This document shows positions 1 to 8,295 of a stretch of DNA of 64,000 bases, piece by piece; position 1 is the stretch's first letter; the number at the start of each line of letters is the position of its first letter. A program made the translations under genes and the position numbers. Below the pieces are notes generated by a model. It had not been told where the DNA came from. It saw only the letters and a program-made list of their open reading frames with translations, and did not search any database. Source of the DNA: Microcosmobacter sp040493455 (GTDB taxonomy: Bacteria; Bacteroidota; Bacteroidia; Flavobacteriales; Flavobacteriaceae); assembly GCF_040493455.1 (NCBI RefSeq), contig NZ_JANFDA010000010.1:1-64000 (forward strand), read 5' to 3'.

Positions 1-143
1 ACAGCTTGAATGGGCAATTGGTAAAGACCGTGACAAATAAGTTCGAAGAGATTTCCATAGCAGAACTGGAATCGGCTGTATACCTATTAAAGATGTATGG
101 ACAGAATGCATCAACCCAAACATCAAGATTGGTAAAACAATAA
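1..143 (+). CDS. C-terminal fragment of a T9SS-sorted secreted protein
   Basis: An open frame enters from the left edge and stops at TAA 141-143; about 46 residues are visible. They contain GQLVK, then ELESAVYLLKMY and end with RLVKQ. This is the usual pattern of the type A C-terminal sorting domain (Por_Sec_tail) that sends proteins through the type IX secretion system of Bacteroidota. The cargo domain lies outside the window, so its function is unknown. A strong hairpin terminator follows at 237-272. The family call rests on the tail pattern only. Confidence 0.7.
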   Translation, partial: SLNGQLVKTVTNKFEEISIAELESAVYLLKMYGQNASTQTSRLVKQ

Positions 144-236
144 TTGATTAAAGCAAAGATTATCTCTTAGGCTGTAATGCTAACAATTAACGTACATAGC
201 TGTTGTTAGTTAAAGGGGTAACTTCAGCAATGTCAG

Positions 237-272
237 CCTCCTTATTGTAAAGATAAGGAGGTTTAGTTTTTT
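237..272 (+). terminator. Rho-independent terminator after the T9SS-sorted protein
   Basis: CCTCCTTAT (237-245) and ATAAGGAGG (253-261) form a perfect 9-bp stem with a 7-nt loop. A T-rich run, TTTAGTTTTTT, follows. It lies between two converging genes and would end transcription of the gene entering from the left. Confidence 0.85.
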
Positions 273-274
273 GA

Positions 275-718
275 TTAACTCTTGTCTACAATCTTGACAA
301 TTTTATCATCCTCGAATTCAAACTCAGAAGTTCCTTTCAACTCTAGGGTGTCTCCAGCTTTTAGGCCATTTGGCAAGTCTATTGCTAAGATGGCGTTGTA
401 GTCTATATTAATGATTACGTTTTGGTTCTTGAATTCCCAAGATGTAATAGTTTGTTGTCGCTTAGTAAAATACTGTTTCGCAGATTCAGCTTGGGCTTTA
501 AAATTAGCTTTGCCTTCAGTTCTTAAGTCGACAGTTCCGTTAGAAACATTTTCGAAGACGACATGTTCAGCTAAATTTTTGATCATGCCATCAACATCTA
601 AAGTGTTGTACGCATGAATATAATCTTCGATAATTTGCTTTTGAACTGTTTGCATCTTGTCTTGAGTATTACAGCTACAAGTTAATATGAAAATAATAAA
701 GAAATAATTGAGCTTCAT
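275..718 (-). CDS. SnoaL/NTF2-like lipoprotein
   Basis: 147 aa. The N-terminus is a lipoprotein signal: hydrophobic FFIIFIL, then a lipobox ending LTCSC with the lipidated cysteine near residue 16. The rest, with IIEDYIHAYNTLDVDGMIKNL near the start, fits a SnoaL/NTF2-like cone fold, as seen in many small Bacteroidota lipoproteins. Members range from ketosteroid isomerase-like enzymes to simple binding proteins, and no catalytic residue can be assigned here. The gene stands alone, converging on the terminator at 237-272. Fold assignment is by pattern; substrate unknown. Confidence 0.65.
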   Translation of the reverse strand: MKLNYFFIIFILTCSCNTQDKMQTVQKQIIEDYIHAYNTLDVDGMIKNLAEHVVFENVSNGTVDLRTEGKANFKAQAESAKQYFTKRQQTITSWEFKNQNVIINIDYNAILAIDLPNGLKAGDTLELKGTSEFEFEDDKIVKIVDKS

Positions 719-847
719 TTACATCAATTGGGATGATTATAAGTTACTAATTTTAATGAACATTTTTTTCATGAATCATTGCTTAGCTTAAAATTTCAAA
801 AACAATAAGATTATAGTAAATTTACAGTCTTGTCAAAATAACACAGT

Positions 848-2815
848 TTGATTTCACAATCCACCATAGCCAAAGTCTTTGAAACTGCTCGAGTAGAGGA
901 GGTTATTGGTGATTTTGTTCAGCTCAAAAAAGCAGGCTCCAACTTTAAAGGTCTAAGCCCATTTAGCGATGAGCGTACGCCAAGCTTTATGGTATCCCCT
1001 GTAAAGCAAATTTGGAAAGATTTTTCCAGTGGAAAAGGAGGGAATGCAGTGACCTTCCTTATGGAGCATGAGCACTTCACATATCCTGAAGCGATAAAGT
1101 ATCTAGCTAAAAAATACAATATTGAAATCGAAGAAACTGAGCAAACCGACGAGCAGAAGGAGCAGGCTAACGCTAGAGAGAGTTTGTATTTGGTCAATAC
1201 GTTTGCGAATGAGTATTTTCAAAAGATACTTCATAAAACTGAAAAAGGTCAAGCTATTGGATTGAGTTATTTTAAGGAACGCGGTTTTACGAATGAAACC
1301 ATTAAAAAGTTCAATCTAGGATATTCTTTAGATGAATGGCAAGCCTTTACAGATGAAGCTTTAGAGAAAGGTTATCAACTAGAGTTTTTAGAAAAAACAG
1401 GGCTGACTATTGTAAAAGAAGACAGAAAGTTTGATCGTTTCAAAGGTCGTGTGATGTTTCCTATTCACAGTATGAGTGGACGAGTGCTTGGATTTGGAGG
1501 ACGAATTCTAGGCAACGATAAAAAAGCGGCAAAATATCTTAATTCTCCAGAAAGTGATATTTACCATAAGAGCAAAATCTTATATGGAATTTATTTTGCC
1601 AAGCAGAGCATAGCTAAAGAAGATAATTGTTATTTGGTTGAAGGCTATACAGATGTTATACAGCTTTATCAAAGAGGTTTGAAGAATGTTGTAGCCTCAT
1701 CGGGTACAGCATTAACTCCTGAACAGATTCGATTGGTGAATCGATTGACCAAAAACATTACTGTACTTTTTGATGGCGATGCAGCAGGTATTAGAGCTTC
1801 CATTCGTGGTATTGATTTAATTCTGGAGCAAGGCATGAACGTAAAGGTCTGTACCTTTCCAGAAGGAGAAGATCCTGATAGTTTCGCGAAAAATAACACA
1901 CTTGAAGAGCTAACGCTATATCTAGAATCTAACGCTAAAGATTTCATTCAGTTCAAAGCATCGTTATTGGTAAAGGAAGCTAATAATGATCCTATTAAGA
2001 AAGCTGAAACTATAAGAGAGATTGTAAATAGCATTGCTAAGATTCCGGATCAGATAAAGAAGGAAATCTACATTCAGGAGTGTTCAAAAATTATGGATAT
2101 CAGCGAGGATGTGCTCTTTAGTACATTGGCGCAAATCGATAAGAAAACCTTTCAGGAAGCCAATAAGAATTTCAAAAAAGAACAAAAAGCCTTTGATGTC
2201 ATTCGACAAAAGGAACAACCACGTCCAAAGGTTGATGTTCAGTATGAACTGGAGCGAAAAATAATTGAGATTCTGCTGTTATATGGAAACACTACAGAAG
2301 AGTTCGAAGACTTGGTGCTTAAAGAAAATGAAGCTACTGGTGATTTGGAGCTAGAGCCTGTTTCGCATAGAGCTAAAGTTTTTGAAAAAGTATATCTCGA
2401 TCTTCAGGAAGACGAAATGCAGTTTACTAATGAAATGTTCAAAAACCTTTATTACACTTTGATCGACACACTTCACAGAGATGAAGATTTTTCGACTAGA
2501 ACCTTCATGAACAGTTTGGACCAAAGCCTTGCTAATGAAGTGACTTCTATACTTATGGACGACGAAAAATATAGCTTGCATAAATGGGATACTAAAAATA
2601 TCATTACCAAAGAAAAGAAGCATACTATAGCGCAATTAGTCAACCAAACAATTTTGAGCCTACGTTGCTTTTTAATTGATAAAAAGGTAGAAGAATATCA
2701 GTCCGAAAGCCAAAATGGAAATGCAGACAATAAAGCTATCCTAGAAGACGTAAAGGATTATCTTGGACTAAAGATGCTACTATCTAGAAAATTAGGAAAA
2801 GTTATAGGTAGCTAA
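848..2815 (+). CDS. dnaG: DNA primase DnaG
   Basis: 655 aa. Makes the RNA primers for DNA replication. The N-terminal CHC2 domain is recognisable (residues ~10-95), but the four zinc ligands are replaced (S37, S40, D58, S61). The TOPRIM catalytic domain is intact, with VEGYTDVI, SSGTALTPEQIRL and the acidic LFDGDAAG. The C-terminal third is the DnaB-helicase interaction region. The start is TTG at 848, because the conserved family N-terminus (ISxxTIxxVFETARVEEVIGDF) begins exactly there. It ends one base before the stop of the convergent response regulator gene. Loss of the zinc site is familiar from flavobacterial primases. Confidence 0.97.
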   Translation: MISQSTIAKVFETARVEEVIGDFVQLKKAGSNFKGLSPFSDERTPSFMVSPVKQIWKDFSSGKGGNAVTFLMEHEHFTYPEAIKYLAKKYNIEIEETEQTDEQKEQANARESLYLVNTFANEYFQKILHKTEKGQAIGLSYFKERGFTNETIKKFNLGYSLDEWQAFTDEALEKGYQLEFLEKTGLTIVKEDRKFDRFKGRVMFPIHSMSGRVLGFGGRILGNDKKAAKYLNSPESDIYHKSKILYGIYFAKQSIAKEDNCYLVEGYTDVIQLYQRGLKNVVASSGTALTPEQIRLVNRLTKNITVLFDGDAAGIRASIRGIDLILEQGMNVKVCTFPEGEDPDSFAKNNTLEELTLYLESNAKDFIQFKASLLVKEANNDPIKKAETIREIVNSIAKIPDQIKKEIYIQECSKIMDISEDVLFSTLAQIDKKTFQEANKNFKKEQKAFDVIRQKEQPRPKVDVQYELERKIIEILLLYGNTTEEFEDLVLKENEATGDLELEPVSHRAKVFEKVYLDLQEDEMQFTNEMFKNLYYTLIDTLHRDEDFSTRTFMNSLDQSLANEVTSILMDDEKYSLHKWDTKNIITKEKKHTIAQLVNQTILSLRCFLIDKKVEEYQSESQNGNADNKAILEDVKDYLGLKMLLSRKLGKVIGS

Positions 2816-3445
2816 TTAAGTTAACTCGTGGTGCTGAGCTTGGTGAATGAGATCTACAAGATTAGTTACATTAAGCTTTTTGTAAAGTCTAGCTTTGTAT
2901 GTGCTCACAGTTTTTTCGTTAATCTCTAATTCCTGAGCGATTTCTTTGTTTTTCTTTCCAGACGATAAAAGCTTCAATACTTCAACTTCACGAGTAGATA
3001 AGCGTTTAAATAACCTGCTCTTGGTCATTTTGGTATCATTATACCTCATAGTTTTACTGATAGCCTCACTCAAGTAAACCTCTCCTTGACTTACTTTTTT
3101 AACAGCTTCAATGATGGTATCAGTGCTAACTTTTTTAGATAAATATGCAGAAGCGCCTGCTTTGAGTGTGCTAATTGCGTAGATTTCTTCTGGTTGGTGG
3201 CTTAGAATAATGACATTGATGTCTCTATACTCCTTTTTTATAGCTCGTAAAGCAGTAATGCCATTCAGCTCAGGGAGGTCAATTTCGGAAACAATAATGT
3301 CTACTTTATTGCGTCTTACAAATTCGAAAATTTCAATACCGGTAGTAAGGCTGCCTACTACACTGATACCATCAACGGTATCCAGTAAACATTTTAAACC
3401 TGTTCGCACAATAGGATGAGAATCTACAACTAAAACGTTAATCAT
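2816..3445 (-). CDS. Orphan NarL/FixJ-type response regulator with altered receiver
   Basis: 209 aa. An N-terminal receiver domain (~1-120) is followed by a LuxR-type helix-turn-helix (~149-200, LSTREVEVLKLLSSGKKNKEIA then KTVSTYKARLYKKL). The usual phospho-accepting aspartate is a glutamate (E54 in SEIDLP), and the acidic pair is D8-S9 instead of D-D; K104 is kept. This suggests a receiver that is not switched by normal phosphorylation. No histidine kinase is adjacent. A promoter-like TTTG-N21-TAATTTTG lies upstream (3522-3554). The target genes are unknown. Confidence 0.9.
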   Translation of the reverse strand: MINVLVVDSHPIVRTGLKCLLDTVDGISVVGSLTTGIEIFEFVRRNKVDIIVSEIDLPELNGITALRAIKKEYRDINVIILSHQPEEIYAISTLKAGASAYLSKKVSTDTIIEAVKKVSQGEVYLSEAISKTMRYNDTKMTKSRLFKRLSTREVEVLKLLSSGKKNKEIAQELEINEKTVSTYKARLYKKLNVTNLVDLIHQAQHHELT

Positions 3446-3521
3446 AATGATATAAATTTAGCCTAACACAAGAGTGTATTACTTAATGAAAGATTAAGTT
3501 AAAAAGTGTGGAGATTCGTTG

Positions 3522-3554
3522 CAAAATTAAGGAAAAATTCAACATGGTGTCAAA
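3522..3554 (-). promoter_or_regulatory. Flavobacterial-type promoter for the response regulator
   Basis: Read on the minus strand: TTTG (3551-3554), 21 bases, then TAATTTTG (3522-3529). This matches the Bacteroidota -33/-7 pattern TTTG-N(17-21)-TAnnTTTG. It lies about 75 bp upstream of the ATG, implying a leader of roughly 70 nt. Confidence 0.5.
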
Positions 3555-3576
3555 TTTCATGGCAAAATCTCAAAGA

Positions 3577-4365
3577 TTATTTCAAATCCTTAGGAATCTG
3601 ACAGATAGGAATTGGTATCATTTTATGCTGATTTCTCCTATTATAATCCATGTATATTTTGAAGACTTCTCGCTGCCTTCCATCAAAATCATTTTCGGTT
3701 TTACCTTCATCTTGCATTTGCATAGCCCATTCCAATTCTGGGTATGAAGCGCCAATCTGATCTTCGTCACTTCTGGCATCACCAAATAGTCCATCACTAG
3801 GCGTAGCTTTCATGATCGACTCAGGTACTTTTAAGGCTTCGCCTATGGCATAGACTTCAGATTTCAGCAAATCTGCAATTGGACTAAGATCAACACCACC
3901 ATCTCCATATTTGGTATAAAACCCAACTCCAAAATCTTCAACCTTATTACCAGTGCCAGCGACCAAAAGACCTAATAAACCAGCATGATAATACAAAGTA
4001 GTCATTCTTAGTCTAGCTCTAGTATTCGCCAATGCCATATCAACTACTTCTTGTTTGCCATCCAATGATACTTCAGTTCTAAACTCTTCAAAAACAGGCG
4101 TGAGATCAACTCTCGTATCATCAACATTGGGATAGCGTTGTTTGAGTTGAGAAATATGCTCTTGAGCTCTGGTAACATGACTAGCAGCTTGGTGTATTGG
4201 CATTTCTATGCACAATACTTTTAATCCAGTTTCTGCACATAGTGAAGAGGTGACAGCAGAATCTATCCCTCCAGAAACACCAACAACAAAACCATTAACT
4301 CTAGCGTTTGTAGCATAGTCCTTGAGCCAGCTAACAATATGATCGATTACTTTTTCAGTTTGCAT
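3577..4365 (-). CDS. nadE: NH3-dependent NAD+ synthetase
   Basis: 262 aa. Last step of NAD biosynthesis: ATP-dependent amidation of nicotinic acid adenine dinucleotide with ammonia. The PP-loop SGGIDS (residues 31-36) of N-type ATP pyrophosphatases is intact, followed by TRARLRMTTLYYHA, AGTGNKVED and the GDGGVDLSPIADLLKSEV segment around the deamido-NAD site. The length fits the short ammonia-dependent form; there is no glutaminase domain. It is transcribed divergently from gldB, and the two start codons are about 90 bp apart. Cytosolic. Confidence 0.96.
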   Translation of the reverse strand: MQTEKVIDHIVSWLKDYATNARVNGFVVGVSGGIDSAVTSSLCAETGLKVLCIEMPIHQAASHVTRAQEHISQLKQRYPNVDDTRVDLTPVFEEFRTEVSLDGKQEVVDMALANTRARLRMTTLYYHAGLLGLLVAGTGNKVEDFGVGFYTKYGDGGVDLSPIADLLKSEVYAIGEALKVPESIMKATPSDGLFGDARSDEDQIGASYPELEWAMQMQDEGKTENDFDGRQREVFKIYMDYNRRNQHKMIPIPICQIPKDLK

Positions 4366-4393
4366 TTTAATACGTTTTTAAGAGTAAGAAGTG

Positions 4394-4401
4394 TACCTTT
4401 G
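4394..4401 (+). promoter_or_regulatory. -7 box (TACCTTTG) upstream of gldB
   Basis: TACCTTTG matches the TAnnTTTG -7 consensus of Bacteroidota. It lies 57 bp before the gldB start in the gap divergent to nadE. A clear -33 TTG at the normal distance was not found, so only the -7 element is supported. Confidence 0.45.
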
Positions 4402-4458
4402 CAGACAAAAATAACGGAAACCTTCAAGGAATAAAAATTAAAGAAACATCAAGTTTTA

Positions 4459-5418
4459 ATGAAGAAGTTATTATTGATTTTATGCATACTTTTTTCTGTG
4501 GTCGCTTGCAAGAAAGAGTCTAAACTTCAAGGTGATATTGCTAAGATAGATGTAGACTTTTTTGTGGAGCGCTTCGAAAAAGCCTTTGACGATGCAAAAC
4601 CAGAAGACTTGCCAAAACTAAAAGAAGCGTTCCCATTCTTTTTCCCAGAACGATTCAATGATTCTATCTGGATAGAACAGATGAATGATTCACTACAGAA
4701 AGAATTGAGATATGAGGTTTTAAAGACATTTGCCGAATTCAAAGATGTAGAACAAGATATAGAACAATTGTTTCAGCATCTAAAATACTATGATAGATTC
4801 TTTAAAGAACCTAGAGTGGTCACTTTAACCAATGATGTAAGGTATAGAGAAAAGGTTTTTGTTACAGATACCATTGTTTTAATAGCATTAGATAATTATC
4901 TAGGCAAGGATCATAAATTCTACGGTAATATAGCAGGGTTTTTATCGCAAAATTTTAATAGAGAACGAATAGTAGTAGACCTTGCAGAAGAATATGCTAA
5001 ACGTTATGCTTACCAAGCGACGAAGCGAACTTTGCTCGATGAAATGATATACTTCGGAAAACTACACTATTTCAAGGATGCTGTAGTGCCGTTTAAAAGT
5101 GATGCAGAAAAGATTGGATATACTGAAGAGCAGCTTGCCTGGTCGGAAGCTAATGAAAACGAAGTCTGGAGTTATTTTGTTGAGCGCGAGTTGTTGTTTA
5201 GCACAGATAGCAAACTTCCAAGCAGGTTTATCAATCCAGCACCATTTTCCAAGTTTTATCTTGAAATAGATAACGAATCTCCAGGGCGATTGGGACAGTA
5301 TATAGGTTGGCAAATTGTTAGGAAATATATGGAAGACAATGATGTTGAACTAATGGATATGATGCAAAAAGAAGCCAAAGAAATTTTTGATAACACCAAA
5401 TATAAACCACGTAGATAA
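4459..5418 (+). CDS. gldB: Gliding motility lipoprotein GldB
   Basis: 319 aa. GldB is an essential accessory lipoprotein of gliding motility in Bacteroidota. The signal peptide MKKLLLILCILFSVVAC ends in a lipobox with C17. The body carries family-typical stretches such as FFVERFEKAFD, FPFFFPERFNDSIW and the C-terminal NESPGRLGQYIGWQIVRKYM. The stop overlaps the gldC start by one base (TAATG), so the pair is translationally coupled in the usual gldB-gldC order. It likely sits on the periplasmic side of a membrane. Its molecular role is not established. Confidence 0.95.
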   Translation: MKKLLLILCILFSVVACKKESKLQGDIAKIDVDFFVERFEKAFDDAKPEDLPKLKEAFPFFFPERFNDSIWIEQMNDSLQKELRYEVLKTFAEFKDVEQDIEQLFQHLKYYDRFFKEPRVVTLTNDVRYREKVFVTDTIVLIALDNYLGKDHKFYGNIAGFLSQNFNRERIVVDLAEEYAKRYAYQATKRTLLDEMIYFGKLHYFKDAVVPFKSDAEKIGYTEEQLAWSEANENEVWSYFVERELLFSTDSKLPSRFINPAPFSKFYLEIDNESPGRLGQYIGWQIVRKYMEDNDVELMDMMQKEAKEIFDNTKYKPRR

Positions 5419-5753
5419 TGTCAAAAACACTAACATCGAAGATAGAGCTCAATGTAGAATTGGATGAAAATAGAGTGCCAGAATACCTTAGCTGGACTGC
5501 TGAAGATGGTGGAATTAAAGACCAAGAAGCTAAAGCCATGATGCTTTCAGTTTGGGATAGTAAGGCAAAGGAAATGCTCAGAATAGATTTATGGACCAAA
5601 GATATGCCAGTAGATGAGATGAAGATATTTTTTCATCAAACCCTTGTGGCTATGAGCAAAACATTTCATAGAGCAACTCAAGACGAAAAAATGTCTGCCA
5701 CTATGCAAGATTTTTGTGATTATTTCGCAGAAAAGTTAGAACTAAAAAAGTAA
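5418..5753 (+). CDS. gldC: Gliding motility protein GldC
   Basis: 111 aa, small and without a signal peptide. Recognised from LxVELDENRVPEYLSWTAEDGG and the TKDMPVDEMKIFFHQTLVAM segment typical of GldC. In the family it supports gliding; the mechanism is not known. It starts on the last base of the gldB stop codon. A hairpin terminator lies about 110 bp downstream (5863-5910), closing this two-gene unit. Confidence 0.95.
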   Translation: MSKTLTSKIELNVELDENRVPEYLSWTAEDGGIKDQEAKAMMLSVWDSKAKEMLRIDLWTKDMPVDEMKIFFHQTLVAMSKTFHRATQDEKMSATMQDFCDYFAEKLELKK

Positions 5754-5862
5754 TATGACTCTCAAGCATTTTTTTTTAATGCTAAGTTCATATTTAGGTA
5801 ACATCATACAGTTTGTTTAATAGTAATTTTACAGTGCTATTAATCAATATTGGGAAAGAGAA

Positions 5863-5910
5863 ACATTAGTCAGACTTTCGTGGAAGAAAGAGACTAATGT
5901 TTTTTCTTTA
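5863..5910 (+). terminator. Rho-independent terminator between gldC and the DUF4230 gene
   Basis: ACATTAGTC (5863-5871) pairs perfectly with GACTAATGT (5892-5900), with a second inner stem CTTTC (5875-5879)/GAAAG (5886-5890). The run TTTTTTCTTT follows. It ends only about 10 bp before the next start codon, so it could also act as an attenuator for that gene. Confidence 0.8.
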
Positions 5911-5919
5911 AATTAGCAT

Positions 5920-6537
5920 ATGCGAAAGGTTTTACTTGGTGTTATACTAACCCTTATTGTACTTCTGGTATTCAGGCACTGCTCGGATAAGGAAGAGACC
6001 ACAATCTTCAAAGAGCATTCGGCACTTATCCAAGAACAAATCAAAAATGTTGGAAAACTCGTTGTTACCGAAGGTCATTTTAGCGAGGTTTTTAATTATG
6101 AAAACTCCAAAGAAATTTTAGGCGATTTTTATTCAGCAGATAAAAAAGCACTCGTTGTAGTTAATGCTGATGTGTCAATAGCATACGATCTTAGCAAGCT
6201 TGAATATGAAATAGATGAGGCCAATAAGATTTTACGGCTGAAAACAATCCCGAAAGAAGAAATTTCCATAAGCCCAGATTTGGAATATTACGATTTGCAA
6301 TCAGATTTTTTGAACCCGTTTGAAGCTGAAGATTATAATCAAATAAAGGAAACCGTTAAAACAACCTTACTCGAAAAAGTTGAAAACTCTACACTAAAGT
6401 CTAATGCTAAGAATAGACTCATCAGTGAACTTTCAAAATTCTATATTCTTACCAGCTCTATGGGTTGGACATTGCAATACAATGAGCAACCAATTGACGG
6501 TTTGGATAAACTAGATGTATTTAAACTTAAATTATAG
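5920..6537 (+). CDS. DUF4230 domain-containing membrane-anchored protein
   Basis: 205 aa. One N-terminal membrane segment (VLLGVILTLIVLLVF) anchors a mostly soluble domain recognised as DUF4230 from KNVGKLVVTEGHFSEVF and the later KALVVVNADVSIAYDLSKLEYEID. Its function is not known in the family. The next gene, a TetR regulator, begins two bases after its stop, so the two are probably co-transcribed. A terminator-like hairpin immediately upstream may limit read-through from gldBC. Confidence 0.8.
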   Translation: MRKVLLGVILTLIVLLVFRHCSDKEETTIFKEHSALIQEQIKNVGKLVVTEGHFSEVFNYENSKEILGDFYSADKKALVVVNADVSIAYDLSKLEYEIDEANKILRLKTIPKEEISISPDLEYYDLQSDFLNPFEAEDYNQIKETVKTTLLEKVENSTLKSNAKNRLISELSKFYILTSSMGWTLQYNEQPIDGLDKLDVFKLKL

Positions 6538-6539
6538 CC

Positions 6540-7115
6540 TTGAATTCTCAACCAGAAACACGCAAGCAAGAAATTATTAGAACTGCAGCTAAACTTTTCA
6601 AAGAAAAAGGATATAGTGCTGTGACTATGCGCGATTTAGCATCAGAAATGGGAATAAAGGCCGCAAGCCTATACAATCATATAAGCTCTAAACAAGACAT
6701 ACTAAAAGAGATTATCATCTCTATTGCTGAAGAGTTTACAGAAGGTATGGCAAACATTCGCTCTTCTAACCATAAAACCATTGAAAAATTAAAGCAAGTT
6801 ATTGCGCTTCATGTAGAGATTACCTCGAACAATACCTATGGCATGGCATCACTAAATAATGATTGGATGCATCTCGAAGAACAATTAGACTATTATTTGC
6901 AGCTACGTCATAATTATGAAGACAATTTTAGAGAAATTATAAAGAATGGTATTAAGTCTGGAGAAATCATTGATGAAAATCCAGATACCATGCTATTTTC
7001 CATCCTATCTACCTTACGTTCGCTGTATTTATGGATTCCAAAGAAAGAAGATTTGGTGCCAGAAGAACTTGCCCAAAGCCTTAGTAAAGTGCTAATTAAT
7101 GGCGTTAATAAATAA
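6540..7115 (+). CDS. TetR/AcrR-family repressor, likely regulator of the paa cluster
   Basis: 191 aa. The N-terminal helix-turn-helix is clear (TRKQEIIRTAAKLFKEKGYSA, then TMRDLASEMGIKAASLYNHISSK). The C-terminal ligand domain is helical and variable as usual. The TTG start at 6540 is needed because the next ATG lies inside the DNA-binding domain. A perfect inverted repeat with 13-bp arms lies just downstream (7141-7168), before paaE. By position this protein is the likely repressor of the phenylacetate genes, released by a CoA intermediate as in other paa systems; the ligand is inference. Confidence 0.88.
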   Translation: MNSQPETRKQEIIRTAAKLFKEKGYSAVTMRDLASEMGIKAASLYNHISSKQDILKEIIISIAEEFTEGMANIRSSNHKTIEKLKQVIALHVEITSNNTYGMASLNNDWMHLEEQLDYYLQLRHNYEDNFREIIKNGIKSGEIIDENPDTMLFSILSTLRSLYLWIPKKEDLVPEELAQSLSKVLINGVNK

Positions 7116-7168
7116 TTGACAATAATTTCGTAAATTTGTCAATCAAACTAACAAGTGTTAGTTTGATT
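7116..7168 (+). promoter_or_regulatory. Promoter region and 28-bp palindromic operator upstream of paaE
   Basis: AATCAAACTAACA (7141-7153) and TGTTAGTTTGATT (7156-7168) are exact inverted repeats with a 2-base centre, the shape expected for a TetR operator. Immediately upstream is a -7-like TAAATTTG (7131-7138) and a TTGACAA...TTGTCAA pair (7116-7142). The operator would cover the predicted transcription start, so binding should repress paaE and the genes after it. Confidence 0.75.
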
Positions 7169-7180
7169 TAATTTTTAAGA

Positions 7181-8254
7181 ATGGCAGACTTTCACGAAGT
7201 AAAAATTAAAGACATTTATAAGGAGACAAAGGATACAGTTGTTGTAGACTTTGATATTCCAGAGCATCTTCAAGATAATTTCAAGTTTACGCAAGGGCAA
7301 CACCTTACCTTACGAAAGATTATTGATGGTGAAGATGTCCGTAGATCTTATTCTTTATGTACAAGTCCATTAGACAATGAATGGAAAGTGGCAATTAAGC
7401 AGATCCCTGGTGGTGTATTTTCAACCTATGCGAATAATAAACTGAAAACAGGAGATTCAATCGAATTGATGGAACCAACTGGTAATTTCTTTGTAGAAGT
7501 AGATCCATCGACTCCCAAGAATTATATAGCATTTGCTGCAGGTAGTGGTATCACTCCAATGCTCTCCATTATAAAAACGCATTTAGAGTCTGAGCCAGAC
7601 GCTACATTTAAGTTGTTTTACTTGAATCGTACTACCAAATCCATTATCTTTAAAGAAGAAATTGAGCAGTTAAAAAATATATATTTTGAGAGGTTTCATG
7701 TATTCTATTTTTTAACCAAAGAACAAAGAGATATTGCGTTCCTCAATGGACGATTCGATAAGGAAAAGCTTCAAATTCTTACCAAAACATTTATTGATAT
7801 TCCAGATACAGCACATTGCTTTATATGTGGGCCTCAAGAGATGATTTTCCTCATTAGAGATGAACTTGAAGCAGCAGGATTAGACAGAAGTAGAATACAC
7901 TATGAATTATTCTTCTCTGGAGATTCTGAAGCTTCAAAATTACATATAGCAGAAGTACTAGAACAAAGAGCAGAAGGAACTGAAGTTACTATTGTTGATG
8001 GAGGAAAAGAATTCCATTTCACCATGGATGAAGATTTCGATAATATTCTAGATGGAGCTCTAGCAGCAGGAGCAGATTTGCCATTCGCATGTAAAGGAGG
8101 CGTATGCAGTACCTGCAAGTGTAAAGTTCTTGAAGGGAGTGTAGAGATGAAAATAAATTATGCTTTAGAAGAAGATGAGGTTGCTCAAGACTTCGTGTTG
8201 AGTTGCCAAGCAGTACCAACTTCAGAAAAAGTAGTTGTAGACTTTGATGTATAA
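7181..8254 (+). CDS. paaE: Phenylacetyl-CoA epoxidase reductase PaaE
   Basis: 357 aa. Passes electrons from NAD(P)H to the PaaAC oxygenase. Domain order: FAD-binding domain with RRSYSLC (54-60), NAD-binding domain with AAGSGITPMLSI and FICGPQEMI, then a plant-type 2Fe-2S ferredoxin domain with ligands C304, C309, C312 and C342 (CKGGVCSTC...LSC). This order and length match PaaE of other bacteria. It is the first gene after the palindromic operator; in this cluster E comes before A, unlike the E. coli order. Confidence 0.96.
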   Translation: MADFHEVKIKDIYKETKDTVVVDFDIPEHLQDNFKFTQGQHLTLRKIIDGEDVRRSYSLCTSPLDNEWKVAIKQIPGGVFSTYANNKLKTGDSIELMEPTGNFFVEVDPSTPKNYIAFAAGSGITPMLSIIKTHLESEPDATFKLFYLNRTTKSIIFKEEIEQLKNIYFERFHVFYFLTKEQRDIAFLNGRFDKEKLQILTKTFIDIPDTAHCFICGPQEMIFLIRDELEAAGLDRSRIHYELFFSGDSEASKLHIAEVLEQRAEGTEVTIVDGGKEFHFTMDEDFDNILDGALAAGADLPFACKGGVCSTCKCKVLEGSVEMKINYALEEDEVAQDFVLSCQAVPTSEKVVVDFDV

Positions 8255-8259
8255 AATGC

Positions 8260-8291
8260 CTATAGCTTAGAGCTGTGAGCAAATAGCTTAT
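8260..8291. repeat. Short imperfect palindrome between paaE and paaA
   Basis: TATAGCTTAGAGCT followed by a mirrored AAATAGCTTATA forms an imperfect inverted repeat with repeated AGCTTA words. It fills nearly all of the gap between paaE and paaA and resembles a short intergenic repeat. It was seen only once in the window. Confidence 0.4.
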
Positions 8292-8295
8292 AATT

